Assembly: GCA_043764135.1 (NCBI GenBank)
Contig: JAYUKV010000119.1
Location: forward strand, 1 to 9,139
Source: JAYUKV01 sp043764135
GTDB taxonomy: Bacteria; Patescibacteriota; JACMRA01
Reading direction: 5' to 3'
DNA: 9,139 nt
Shown here: positions 1 through 4,781 of the stretch, in pieces
Numbering within the stretch: the first letter of the stretch is position 1
Layout of the letters: the number at the start of each line of letters is the position of its first letter
Position numbers and translations under genes: made by a program
Notes under the pieces: generated by a model
Database searches by the model: none
The model's input: only the letters and a program-made list of their open reading frames with translations
Told to the model about the DNA's origin: nothing

Positions 1-66
1 TTTTATATATATTAATAATATATATTTAAAGTATATATAAAAAATATATAAAGTAAATATATATTT
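1..66. other. Extreme A/T tract, possible DNA-unwinding element
   Basis: These 66 bases contain two G (31 and 53) and no C. The 11-mer AATATATATTT occurs at 17-27 and again at 56-66, the second copy lying inside the perfect 12-bp palindrome AAATATATATTT (55-66). Such tracts are typical of easily melted DNA near replication origins, but no replication initiator gene or clear iteron set is visible here, so an origin role is inference. The tract could equally be ordinary intergenic DNA of a very AT-rich genome. Confidence 0.3.
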
Positions 67-100
67 GTCAAATTTGTAAATTATAGAAACAGTATCAAGT

Positions 101-115
101 TTGAGTAAAGCTCAA
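101..115. repeat. Small inverted repeat TTGAG-TAAAG-CTCAA
   Basis: Five-base arms TTGAG (101-105) and CTCAA (111-115) flank a five-base loop. It abuts the larger 9-bp inverted repeat that starts at 116, so the two could form neighbouring hairpins in single-stranded DNA, as seen at some transfer or replication origins. On its own it is weak. Confidence 0.3.
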
Positions 116-141
116 TTCGTATAAGTGTTATTATACGAACT
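114..141. other. dif/pdif-like Xer recombination site (candidate)
   Basis: The site has the 11-6-11 layout of Xer sites: left arm AATTCGTATAA (114-124), central GTGTTA (125-130), right arm TTATACGAACT (131-141). The inner nine bases of the arms (TTCGTATAA and TTATACGAA) are perfect inverted repeats. Known dif and plasmid pdif sites have arms ending in ...TATAA or ...CATAA and beginning TTAT..., and the left arm is close to XerC arms of the ATTTCGTATAA type. No recombinase gene lies in the window, so host XerC/XerD (or XerH/XerS) would act on it, resolving multimers or allowing Xer-mediated integration. The alternative is an operator or hairpin unrelated to Xer. Confidence 0.45.
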
Positions 142-260
142 TAACAAGTAAAAGATGATTAAATAGGGTAAAAGGGGCAGTGTAAGTAGTTAAAAAGATT
201 AAAAATGGTAAATATGGGGTAGGTTGCTAAGTTTTTTTGGTGATTTTAGGGTAATTATAC
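142..260. other. Noncoding stretch, no gene seen
   Basis: No credible reading frame lies between the inverted repeat and the small-RNA promoter. The plus strand is purine-rich, and the short word GGGTA recurs at 166-170, 217-221, 249-253 and again at 383-387. Spacing is irregular, so this is not a convincing iteron array. The whole gene-free region 1-430 otherwise holds only the A/T tract, the dif-like site, the small RNA unit and two terminators. Confidence 0.5.
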
Positions 261-289
261 TTGACAATTGTTTGACAATAAATTAGTAA
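261..289 (+). promoter_or_regulatory. Candidate promoter of the Cas12a-handle RNA
   Basis: A consensus -35 TTGACA (261-266) is followed after 17 bases by a poor -10, TAGTAA (284-289). Transcription would begin near 296, only a few bases before the crRNA-like handle at 300. A second TTGACA at 272-277 would place the start inside the handle and is less attractive. The -35 is strong and the -10 weak. Confidence 0.4.
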
Positions 290-295
290 ATTATT

Positions 296-382
296 ACATA
301 TTTCTACTTTTGTAGATTGCATATACTAAGTTTTTAATTAAATTTAAGATTTTAAACGGGCATTTAGCCGTTTATTTTTTTT
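296..382 (+). ncRNA. Solitary Cas12a-type crRNA-like RNA
   Basis: Bases 300-317 read ATTTCTACTTTTGTAGAT, which matches the mature direct-repeat handle of Cas12a (Cpf1) crRNAs, whose form is AATTTCTAC-loop-GTAGAT with a variable loop. Stem strands are TCTAC (303-307) and GTAGA (312-316) around the loop TTTT (308-311). The orientation is correct for a guide: handle first, then about 36 bases of unique sequence (318-353), then a rho-independent terminator ending near 382. No second copy of the repeat and no cas gene occur in the window. The upstream half of a full 36-base repeat is not recognisable. Possible roles are an RNA anti-CRISPR that occupies Cas12a, a single-spacer mini-array using host Cas12a in trans, or a crRNA-like regulator. 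The handle match is seen directly; transcription and Cas12a binding are inferred. Confidence 0.65.
353..382 (+). terminator. Rho-independent terminator of the small RNA
   Basis: The stem TAAACGG (353-359) pairs with CCGTTTA (368-374) around an eight-base loop and is followed directly by eight T (375-382). The minus strand lacks a T run after the hairpin, so it acts on plus-strand transcription. It fixes the 3' end of the handle-containing transcript and occupies the place where a second CRISPR repeat would be. Confidence 0.75.
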
Positions 383-385
383 GGG

Positions 386-412
386 TAAAAATACCACCCA
401 TGATTTGGGTGG
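386..412 (-). terminator. Terminator of the 431-823 gene
   Basis: On the minus strand, CCACCCA (412-406) and TGGGTGG (400-394) form a 7-bp GC-rich stem with a five-base loop, followed by TATTTTTA. It lies just after the TAA of the minus-strand membrane protein gene, back to back with the plus-strand terminator at 353-382, so the two units are insulated from each other. Confidence 0.7.
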
Positions 413-430
413 CGGTTTGTTTAATTTACA

Positions 431-823
431 TTAAACAGCGGTGGGTATTTGTACTGTTTTTTCAATTGTACCTTTTTCACGAAGTTCACCAATCAATTGA
501 TTTTGATTATCAAAGACTTTGTCTATTTTAGAGTTACCTTTGTCAACTTTTTCAGTTAAGGGTTCTAATGCCTTTTCTAAACTCTTTTCAAGCAAGCGTT
601 CTAAGCTTTTTTCATCTTTCATTTCTTTGTACTCAATAATTAAACCTACAATATAACTTGTTACTTTATTAACACCTACTGTCAAGGCAATAATAATTGC
701 AAACAGTGGGGCAAATGGGAATGTAGCAAGTTCTATTGCACCTGTGTTAATCATAACTTGAGTCACAAAAACAGATAAGCCAAAAAATACTAAAGTAACA
801 ATAAACTCAGCAATATAAACCAC
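431..823 (-). CDS. Two-TM membrane protein with C-terminal coiled coil, unknown function
   Basis: This 130-residue protein has two hydrophobic segments (about residues 5-25 and 36-62), then a highly charged region (about 65-115) rich in Lys, Glu and Leu (SLERLLEKSLEKALEPL) that should form a coiled coil. The start is GTG at 823, chosen because GGAG (834-837) lies nine bases upstream and a perfect consensus promoter lies further up. It is a single-gene unit with its own terminator, apart from the transfer operon. Two TM helices plus a charged tail resemble holins or small membrane exclusion and toxin proteins in general layout only; no family motif is recognised. The strong promoter suggests a steadily expressed element function, such as surface exclusion or a membrane-acting effector, but this is speculative. 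Confidence 0.8.
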   Translation of the reverse strand: MVYIAEFIVTLVFFGLSVFVTQVMINTGAIELATFPFAPLFAIIIALTVGVNKVTSYIVGLIIEYKEMKDEKSLERLLEKSLEKALEPLTEKVDKGNSKIDKVFDNQNQLIGELREKGTIEKTVQIPTAV

Positions 824-846
824 TTTTTTGATCTCCGAGTAAAAAG

Positions 847-862
847 TACTGGATTGTACTAT
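847..862. repeat. Inverted repeat AGTAC/GTACT near the transcription start
   Basis: AGTAC (847-851) and GTACT (858-862) flank six bases, at the very start of the predicted transcript of the 431-823 gene. It could be an operator or a 5' leader hairpin followed by a short T run (minus strand). Five-base arms are short, so the evidence is modest. Confidence 0.3.
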
Positions 863-868
863 TCGTTT

Positions 869-897
869 ATTATATCACAAAATATGGCAACTGTCAA
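869..897 (-). promoter_or_regulatory. Perfect sigma70-type promoter for the 431-823 gene
   Basis: Read on the minus strand, TTGACA (897-892) and TATAAT (874-869) are both exact consensus hexamers with the optimal 17-base spacing (891-875). Transcription would start near 862 and give a leader of about 40 bases carrying the GGAG ribosome site. It is the best promoter in the window. Confidence 0.85.
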
Positions 898-1052
898 TAG
901 TAATTTTTGCTGTAATATGTCGCTCAGTCCAAACTGATTGAATAAAAAAGATAGAATTTTGTATGAAGTTGTTGAGGATAAAATTATTGTCTTCATTATA
1001 TCAATTTTGGGGCATTATGAAGATAAATAGGCTTTGCATTGGTCTTAATGTC

Positions 1053-1081
1053 TTGTCAAGTTTTAACTTTGAGGGGATAAT
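1053..1081 (+). promoter_or_regulatory. Candidate promoter overlapping the ribosome site of the 1087 gene
   Basis: TTGTCA (1053-1058), 17 bases, then GATAAT (1076-1081) gives a good match (5/6 and 5/6). If used, transcription would start at or beside the ATG at 1087, making a leaderless mRNA. However, a Shine-Dalgarno-like GAGGGG (1071-1076) sits 10 bases before the same ATG and would be useful only in a longer transcript. One of the two signals may be coincidental, and a weaker upstream promoter is possible. Confidence 0.4.
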
Positions 1082-1086
1082 TAATT

Positions 1087-1704
1087 ATGATAAAAAAATA
1101 TTTCAAAAAATTCACAATATTGATTGATAACACAAATGAGATGTTTGACGACGTCATGAATAAAATACCCATGAAAAATAATTTTACAACTTTTCAACAA
1201 GCAAAGTATTATTTTATTAAAGTGTTTCATTTTACAAATGTCATGTTGTATTTTGGACTGTTTTTAGGGTTCTTATATAGTTTCTCAACTTACACTATTT
1301 CATCAAAATTTAAATTACAATTGAATATTAATTACTCATTAATAACAACCTTTGTTGCGTTATTGATTATGGTTATGTTTTTCGCATATTTAAGAAAAAG
1401 TAGAATAAATAAATATTCATTTATCTTCTGGACTATAATTGCATTAGCTTCAATAGGGTATAGTTACTACCTAGGTGTAAAAGATCCTTGGTCAGTGCCA
1501 TATATATATTTTGGAGGTTATGTTGTTTTTATGATAGTTTACATTATGCCATGGTATTTTAACGCGTATTTTGGTTTTTTAAAGTATCAAATCTTAATGC
1601 CATTTAAGTTGTTAGGAATGATTGGGGAAGGTGCTAGAATGGAGTTCACTAAAACTAAAGTTTTGGTAGATGAATGGTCAGAAAAAAATAAGAATGTAAA
1701 ATAA
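1087..1704 (+). CDS. Four-TM membrane protein, unknown function
   Basis: This 205-residue protein begins with a basic, amphipathic N-terminal region (about 1-48), then has about four hydrophobic helices (roughly 50-70, 82-102, 111-130 and 137-160) and a mostly polar C-terminal tail. No signal peptide or family motif is recognised. ATG at 1087 is preceded by GAGGGG, supporting the start. It is the only complete plus-strand gene, separated from the transfer operon and converging on the antitoxin gene, with which it shares a terminator. A role in surface exclusion, immunity or membrane adaptation of the element is conceivable from context, but nothing in the protein demonstrates it. Confidence 0.75.
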   Translation: MIKKYFKKFTILIDNTNEMFDDVMNKIPMKNNFTTFQQAKYYFIKVFHFTNVMLYFGLFLGFLYSFSTYTISSKFKLQLNINYSLITTFVALLIMVMFFAYLRKSRINKYSFIFWTIIALASIGYSYYLGVKDPWSVPYIYFGGYVVFMIVYIMPWYFNAYFGFLKYQILMPFKLLGMIGEGARMEFTKTKVLVDEWSEKNKNVK

Positions 1705-1724
1705 ATTACATTCTTATTTTTTTT
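1682..1724. terminator. Bidirectional terminator shared by convergent genes
   Basis: ATAAGAATGTAA (1688-1699) and TTACATTCTTAT (1706-1717) form a perfect 12-bp stem with a six-base loop. On the plus strand it is followed by a T run to 1724; on the minus strand the A run 1682-1688 supplies the T run. It therefore serves both the 1087-1704 gene and the antitoxin transcript. Its left arm lies inside the last codons and its loop holds the stop codon of the plus-strand gene, so that gene's 3' end is under structural constraint. Confidence 0.75.
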
Positions 1725-1726
1725 AA

Positions 1727-1741
1727 ACTCTATAATAGAGT
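1727..1741. repeat. Inverted repeat ACTCTAT-A-ATAGAGT
   Basis: A perfect 7-bp dyad with a one-base centre lies between the shared terminator and the antitoxin stop codon. The loop is too small for an efficient RNA hairpin, so a protein-binding site is more natural. The half-site shares CTAT with the toxin-antitoxin operators upstream but is not identical to them. Confidence 0.35.
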
Positions 1742-1748
1742 GTTAATT

Positions 1749-2057
1749 CTAATAAATCAATTCTAATCGCCCGTTAAGTGCTGTAACGAACACCAAAAAT
1801 TTATCAATAGTAAAAGCATCTTTTCCGCTTTCAATTCTTGATACCTCTGGTTGTTCAACGCCTAATATTTTTGCAACATCTTTTTGAGTTAATCCTTTAG
1901 ATTTTCTCATCTCCTTAAATCTTTTAATAAGTACCTCTTTAGCTAATTGTGCTTTTTCAGCTTCAAAATAAGCCTTGTTTTCAGGTTCAGCCATAAAGGC
2001 TTTAATCCTTGCTTTTTGTGCCGATACATCGGCTTTGGTGAGTGGTTTGTTAGTCAT
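1749..2057 (-). CDS. higA: HigA-type antitoxin, HTH (Xre/Cro-CI) repressor
   Basis: This 102-residue protein has a charged helical N-terminal extension (about 1-40) and a helix-turn-helix domain (about 43-99) with the typical line LTQKDVAKILGVEQPEVSRIESG. It lies downstream of a HigB-like toxin, the characteristic toxin-first order of higBA loci. The antitoxin should bind and neutralise the toxin and repress the locus through its HTH domain. The gene is separated from the toxin by 54 bases and has its own likely promoter (2097-2125), which would let antitoxin be made independently of toxin. Upstream of ATG 2057 there is only a weak AAAGAT as ribosome site. The pair probably stabilises the element by post-segregational killing. 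Confidence 0.88.
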   Translation of the reverse strand: MTNKPLTKADVSAQKARIKAFMAEPENKAYFEAEKAQLAKEVLIKRFKEMRKSKGLTQKDVAKILGVEQPEVSRIESGKDAFTIDKFLVFVTALNGRLELIY

Positions 2058-2096
2058 AATATTATCTTTAATTGTTTTGTGTTGTTTAATGTATAA

Positions 2097-2125
2097 AGTA
2101 TATTCTATATTTTAAATATAGTCAA
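2097..2125 (-). promoter_or_regulatory. Internal antitoxin promoter with operator dyad
   Basis: On the minus strand TTGACT (2125-2120), 17 bases, then TATACT (2102-2097) forms a good promoter that overlaps the last codons of the toxin gene. The perfect dyad CTATATTT-T-AAATATAG (2105-2121) fills the spacer and reaches the edge of the -35. Its half-site recurs at the main promoter (2521-2549), which makes it a likely HigA operator. Confidence 0.6.
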
Positions 2126-2504
2126 AAGGTATGGTTTTCTTATTTTCTTGATAGTTTTCAAACTCTCTTAATCCTGCTTTAATATCCCTAGTTTCTGTTT
2201 TTTGTGTCTTTTTCGTAAAACCATAAAGTACAATAATATTTGGTTTTTCAATTACAAAAAAGAACCTACAAATATCATTTTTGCTTTGTATTCGGATCTC
2301 GTAAAGTTTCGCTTTTTCGCTTTTAATTAACTTTATATCTTTGTTTTGATAAATTCTGTTAGGTAGAGTAACAAGACTTGTAATTGCCTTTTTAGCCATA
2401 CTTGGGTTTTTTATTATTAACTCATCAATATAGGTTAATACCTCCGAGCTTATGCCATCTTTAGACGCTAATCTTACTTCAAAACTTATTATTACTTTAA
2501 ACAT
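2112..2504 (-). CDS. higB: HigB/RelE-superfamily toxin (Gp49-like)
   Basis: This 130-residue protein carries the signature of phage Gp49/HigB2-type toxins: KLYEIRI (about 67-73), the RFFFVI strand (80-85), and LYGFTKKTQKT (93-103) followed by a charged C-terminal helix (RDIKAGLREFENY). Members of this family are mRNA interferases that act at the ribosome and are blocked by the HTH antitoxin encoded next. The first 60 residues are somewhat longer than in minimal RelE proteins, which suits HigB2-like members. No Shine-Dalgarno site is seen before ATG 2504, suggesting low toxin translation. The locus sits downstream of the transfer operon on the same strand and has its own repressed-type promoter. 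Confidence 0.88.
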   Translation of the reverse strand: MFKVIISFEVRLASKDGISSEVLTYIDELIIKNPSMAKKAITSLVTLPNRIYQNKDIKLIKSEKAKLYEIRIQSKNDICRFFFVIEKPNIIVLYGFTKKTQKTETRDIKAGLREFENYQENKKTIPFDYI

Positions 2505-2520
2505 AAAAGGTATTAATTAT

Positions 2521-2549
2521 AATATAGATTATATTCTATATTAAGTCAA
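2521..2549 (-). promoter_or_regulatory. Main toxin-antitoxin promoter with operator dyad
   Basis: On the minus strand TTGACT (2549-2544), 17 bases, then TATATT (2526-2521). The perfect inverted repeat AATATAGA (2521-2528) / TCTATATT (2535-2542) covers the -10 and most of the spacer. The 13-mer TATATTCTATATT occurs both here (2530-2542) and at the internal promoter (2099-2111). This strongly suggests autoregulation of both promoters by the HTH antitoxin. Confidence 0.65.
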
Positions 2550-2556
2550 TATTGTT

Positions 2557-2573
2557 AAAAAAAAACCCCGTTT
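2557..2573 (-). terminator. Weak terminator-like element at the operon end
   Basis: Downstream of the last transfer-operon gene the minus strand reads AAAC-GGG-GTTT (2573-2563) running into a continuous T run (to 2557). The T run is good, but the stem is only four base pairs with a three-base loop, so termination may be partial and operon transcripts may run on into the toxin-antitoxin locus. Confidence 0.3.
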
Positions 2574-2595
2574 AAAAGAGTTGTTTCTAAAAATT

Positions 2596-3099
2596 CTAGC
2601 TTTCTTCCATTATTTTAATAATTCGTTTTTGTATTTCGTGAGGGTTATCTCTGTGGTGGACTGTAATTGTTGAGTTACTGTTTGTAGTTCTAATTATTAC
2701 GCTACCAGTATCCAAAATAGCCCCTTGTATGCCTTGTGATATATCAACGCTTACAATTTGATTACTCTTGATAACTTTGGTATCAAGTGATATTGTATTT
2801 TTATCAATTTTTAAGGTGTTAAGATTAAATATATAATCTTTAACAGCGATTATTAAAAACAATAGAATAATAAAAAAACTTATCCAAACTATACGCTCAT
2901 AATGTGCAAAATTTCTGGCATATTCCCAATATTCGTCATTTGTTGAAGTGTTAACCTCTACTTTGATCAAAGGTTTGTATATATAGTACAAAATAGGGAT
3001 ACTTAATATAGATATTACCAAAGCATAAAGGCTAGGCTTCATGCCTTTTTTACTTGCCTTAAATGTCATTGCTTCGTTTGACTTAGTTTCATTTTCCAT
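2596..3099 (-). CDS. Two-TM protein with bacterial PH-like domain
   Basis: This 167-residue protein has two hydrophobic helices (about 23-42 and 68-87) separated by a polar, charged stretch, then a beta-rich C-terminal domain (about 93-167). That domain has the pattern of bacterial PH-like (YdbS/bPH_2-type) domains: LKIDKNTISLDTKVIKSNQIVSV, then a GSVIIRTT strand pair, ending with a HEIQKRIIKIM helix. Such proteins are membrane-anchored and of mostly unknown function. It is the last gene of the transfer operon, two bases after the ribbon-helix-helix gene. It may therefore be an accessory of the transfer channel or surface exclusion, which is inference. No Shine-Dalgarno site precedes ATG 3099. 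Confidence 0.78.
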   Translation of the reverse strand: MENETKSNEAMTFKASKKGMKPSLYALVISILSIPILYYIYKPLIKVEVNTSTNDEYWEYARNFAHYERIVWISFFIILLFLIIAVKDYIFNLNTLKIDKNTISLDTKVIKSNQIVSVDISQGIQGAILDTGSVIIRTTNSNSTITVHHRDNPHEIQKRIIKIMEES

Positions 3100-3101
3100 A
3101 A

Positions 3102-3476
3102 TTAATTTTTAATATTTTCTTTAGTTTTACTTTTATTTTTTAAAATTCTATCTAACTCTTTGACCACTATTTCATAGAACACGTGAGACACCGTTGAGTT
3201 ATGCTTTTTGGCTAAGTCTTCAATTATTTTGTAATATTCTTGATCAATCCTAAAAGGCACACTATAAGCTAGTTTTTGTCTTGTTTTTCTACCTTCAAAA
3301 AACACAAACCCTTTTTTGTTTTTTTTAATATTACTTTTTTTTATTAAAAAACTCATTAAGTTTGACGGTGTTCGCTCTTCTTGTTCGCATATAGAGTACA
3401 TAAAATCATATCTATCACGATCTAGTCTTATGGAGGCTTGTTTTTTATACTCTGTATCTTTCATAATTTTACGCAT
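3102..3476 (-). CDS. Tandem ribbon-helix-helix DNA-binding protein (TraY-like layout)
   Basis: This 124-residue protein shows two ribbon-helix-helix units in one chain. The first (about 12-48) has a strand ASIRLDRDRYDFMYSI and helix RTPSNLMSFLIKK; the second (about 67-113) has SVPFRIDQEYYKIIEDLAKK and STVSHVFYEIVVKEL. A basic linker (KKNKKGFVFFEGRKTRQK) joins them and the tail is Lys-rich. Single-chain tandem RHH proteins are known from F-family TraY, which binds oriT and regulates the transfer promoter. Here the gene lies inside the transfer operon, three bases after the M23 gene, so a relaxosome or regulatory role is plausible. The start at 3476 could instead be the in-frame ATG at 3464; neither has a clear ribosome site. 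A plasmid partition role is the main alternative. Confidence 0.7.
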   Translation of the reverse strand: MRKIMKDTEYKKQASIRLDRDRYDFMYSICEQEERTPSNLMSFLIKKSNIKKNKKGFVFFEGRKTRQKLAYSVPFRIDQEYYKIIEDLAKKHNSTVSHVFYEIVVKELDRILKNKSKTKENIKN

Positions 3477-3479
3477 ATG

Positions 3480-4772
3480 TTAAAAGACTTTTCTTGCCCT
3501 GTCTAGCCAACCACCGCTTGTATTTCTGCAAGTTTCAGTACCTTGTATCCATTCTACTGGGCGTTGTGTCGCACATAACTTATTAATAAATTTTTCTTTA
3601 TCCGTTACTTTTTCCATACTAAAAAGTTCAGGATACTCCTTTTTAAGTCTAGCTATCATTATTACATCAATTGTACCACCTCTTTTATTAGCATTTAAAA
3701 GCATTTTACAAACCGCATTAAATGGGATTTTTATCATGTCTAAGCCATCTGTAAAATCAAATTCTGGGTTATGAGTATTCCACATATTCCACCACCAACT
3801 TTTACCTTTATAGATTGAATAATGTAAGTGTGGAGCTGTTGACATTCCTGTCATTCCTGCATAACCTATAAGTTCTCCTTGTGTTACTTTTTGCTTTTCT
3901 GCCACCAAAACTTGATCTAAGTGTAAAAACAATAGGTATTTATCTTGTTTATCAAGATTAGCTTTTATAGCTACATATTTAAGCCCTTTTGTTTTAGGTT
4001 TTGAAGTTTCTTCAACTTCACCTGTAAACGTAGCAAAAACGGGGTCTCCTGTTGTAAACCCAAAATCAATCCCATCATGAAAAGCTGGGGTAACTCCTGC
4101 ACTTGTAACGATTGGAACTCTAGCTCCATAATCACTTGTAAACACTCTTTTAATTGCTCTAGGTTTATTTTTATTATTTATAATCATACTTTTGACTGTT
4201 TGATTATAAACCGTGTTGTACTCTCCAACACTTAAACTCTCAGCTAATATTCGGTTAAATTCTTTGTTTGTGTAAAACTCGCTTACTCTTTGTTGACCAC
4301 CACCGCAACTATCAGCGTCTCCATCTGTATTATCATGGTTTCTAGCTTCAATTTCTGCACATCTGATATACTTGATAGCTTCATAAACTGCTTGATTATC
4401 TGGCTTAAAGATCGGTTCATAACATGTAGTATTACCGTTTTTGTCTTTGATAGCTTCACCGCTTGTCATCTTGCCTTTTACGCCAATTATATCACTAGGG
4501 TTTTTCTGCTCGCCTAACCCTGCAATGTTTGAGGCGTAAGCGTTGTTTTGATCAACTGCACCAAAAACAAGGATTATCGGAGCGAAAATAATTACAACTA
4601 TTATATAATATACACAAGTAACACCAAACAAAACATAAATCCTGTACTTCCAAAGTAACATTATCATTTTAAATTGAGGCGATAAATTCAATATTGATCC
4701 ACCTTTACCAAATAATAATTTGAGCTTTGAGCCTATAAATGAGCTTGCTTTATTGCTTTTGTTTTCTTCCAT
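3480..4772 (-). CDS. Membrane-anchored M23 peptidase of the transfer system
   Basis: This 430-residue protein has a cytoplasmic N-terminus (1-43), one membrane helix (about 44-72), an extracytoplasmic Cys-containing region (C117, C138, C156) and an M23 (LytM-type) zinc endopeptidase domain (about 208-323). The metal-binding set is complete: H232 and D236 in FHDGIDFG, and H317 in the PHLHYS motif. H315 and H284 (LFLHLD) are in the usual catalytic positions. The domain cuts peptidoglycan cross-links so that the transfer channel can pass the wall. A further region of about 100 residues after the domain holds C355, C400 and C415 and is unfamiliar; the even pattern of Cys suggests disulfides outside the cell. 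It starts nine bases after the VirB4 gene and is probably translationally coupled. Confidence 0.88.
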   Translation of the reverse strand: MEENKSNKASSFIGSKLKLLFGKGGSILNLSPQFKMIMLLWKYRIYVLFGVTCVYYIIVVIIFAPIILVFGAVDQNNAYASNIAGLGEQKNPSDIIGVKGKMTSGEAIKDKNGNTTCYEPIFKPDNQAVYEAIKYIRCAEIEARNHDNTDGDADSCGGGQQRVSEFYTNKEFNRILAESLSVGEYNTVYNQTVKSMIINNKNKPRAIKRVFTSDYGARVPIVTSAGVTPAFHDGIDFGFTTGDPVFATFTGEVEETSKPKTKGLKYVAIKANLDKQDKYLLFLHLDQVLVAEKQKVTQGELIGYAGMTGMSTAPHLHYSIYKGKSWWWNMWNTHNPEFDFTDGLDMIKIPFNAVCKMLLNANKRGGTIDVIMIARLKKEYPELFSMEKVTDKEKFINKLCATQRPVEWIQGTETCRNTSGGWLDRARKVF

Positions 4773-4781
4773 ATAGCAAGT

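Noticed and set aside
22..48. Second possible guide target in the A/T tract (minus strand TATATATACT after a T run)
   Set aside because: Eight of ten bases agree, but positions 2 and 3 mismatch and the sequence is low-complexity, so chance explains it.
142..390. GGGTA words as replication iterons
   Set aside because: Only four short copies with irregular spacing and variable flanks; no initiator gene nearby.
852..880. Match of the guide segment to the promoter of the adjacent membrane protein gene (CreTA-like arrangement)
   Set aside because: Only TACTA and GTTT words are shared, with no TTTV PAM and no seed match, so a guide-repressed toxin arrangement is not supported by sequence.
963..1125. 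Small plus-strand ORF beginning MKLLRIKLLSSLY
   Set aside because: It overlaps the 1087 gene out of frame, has no convincing ribosome site and no recognisable protein features.
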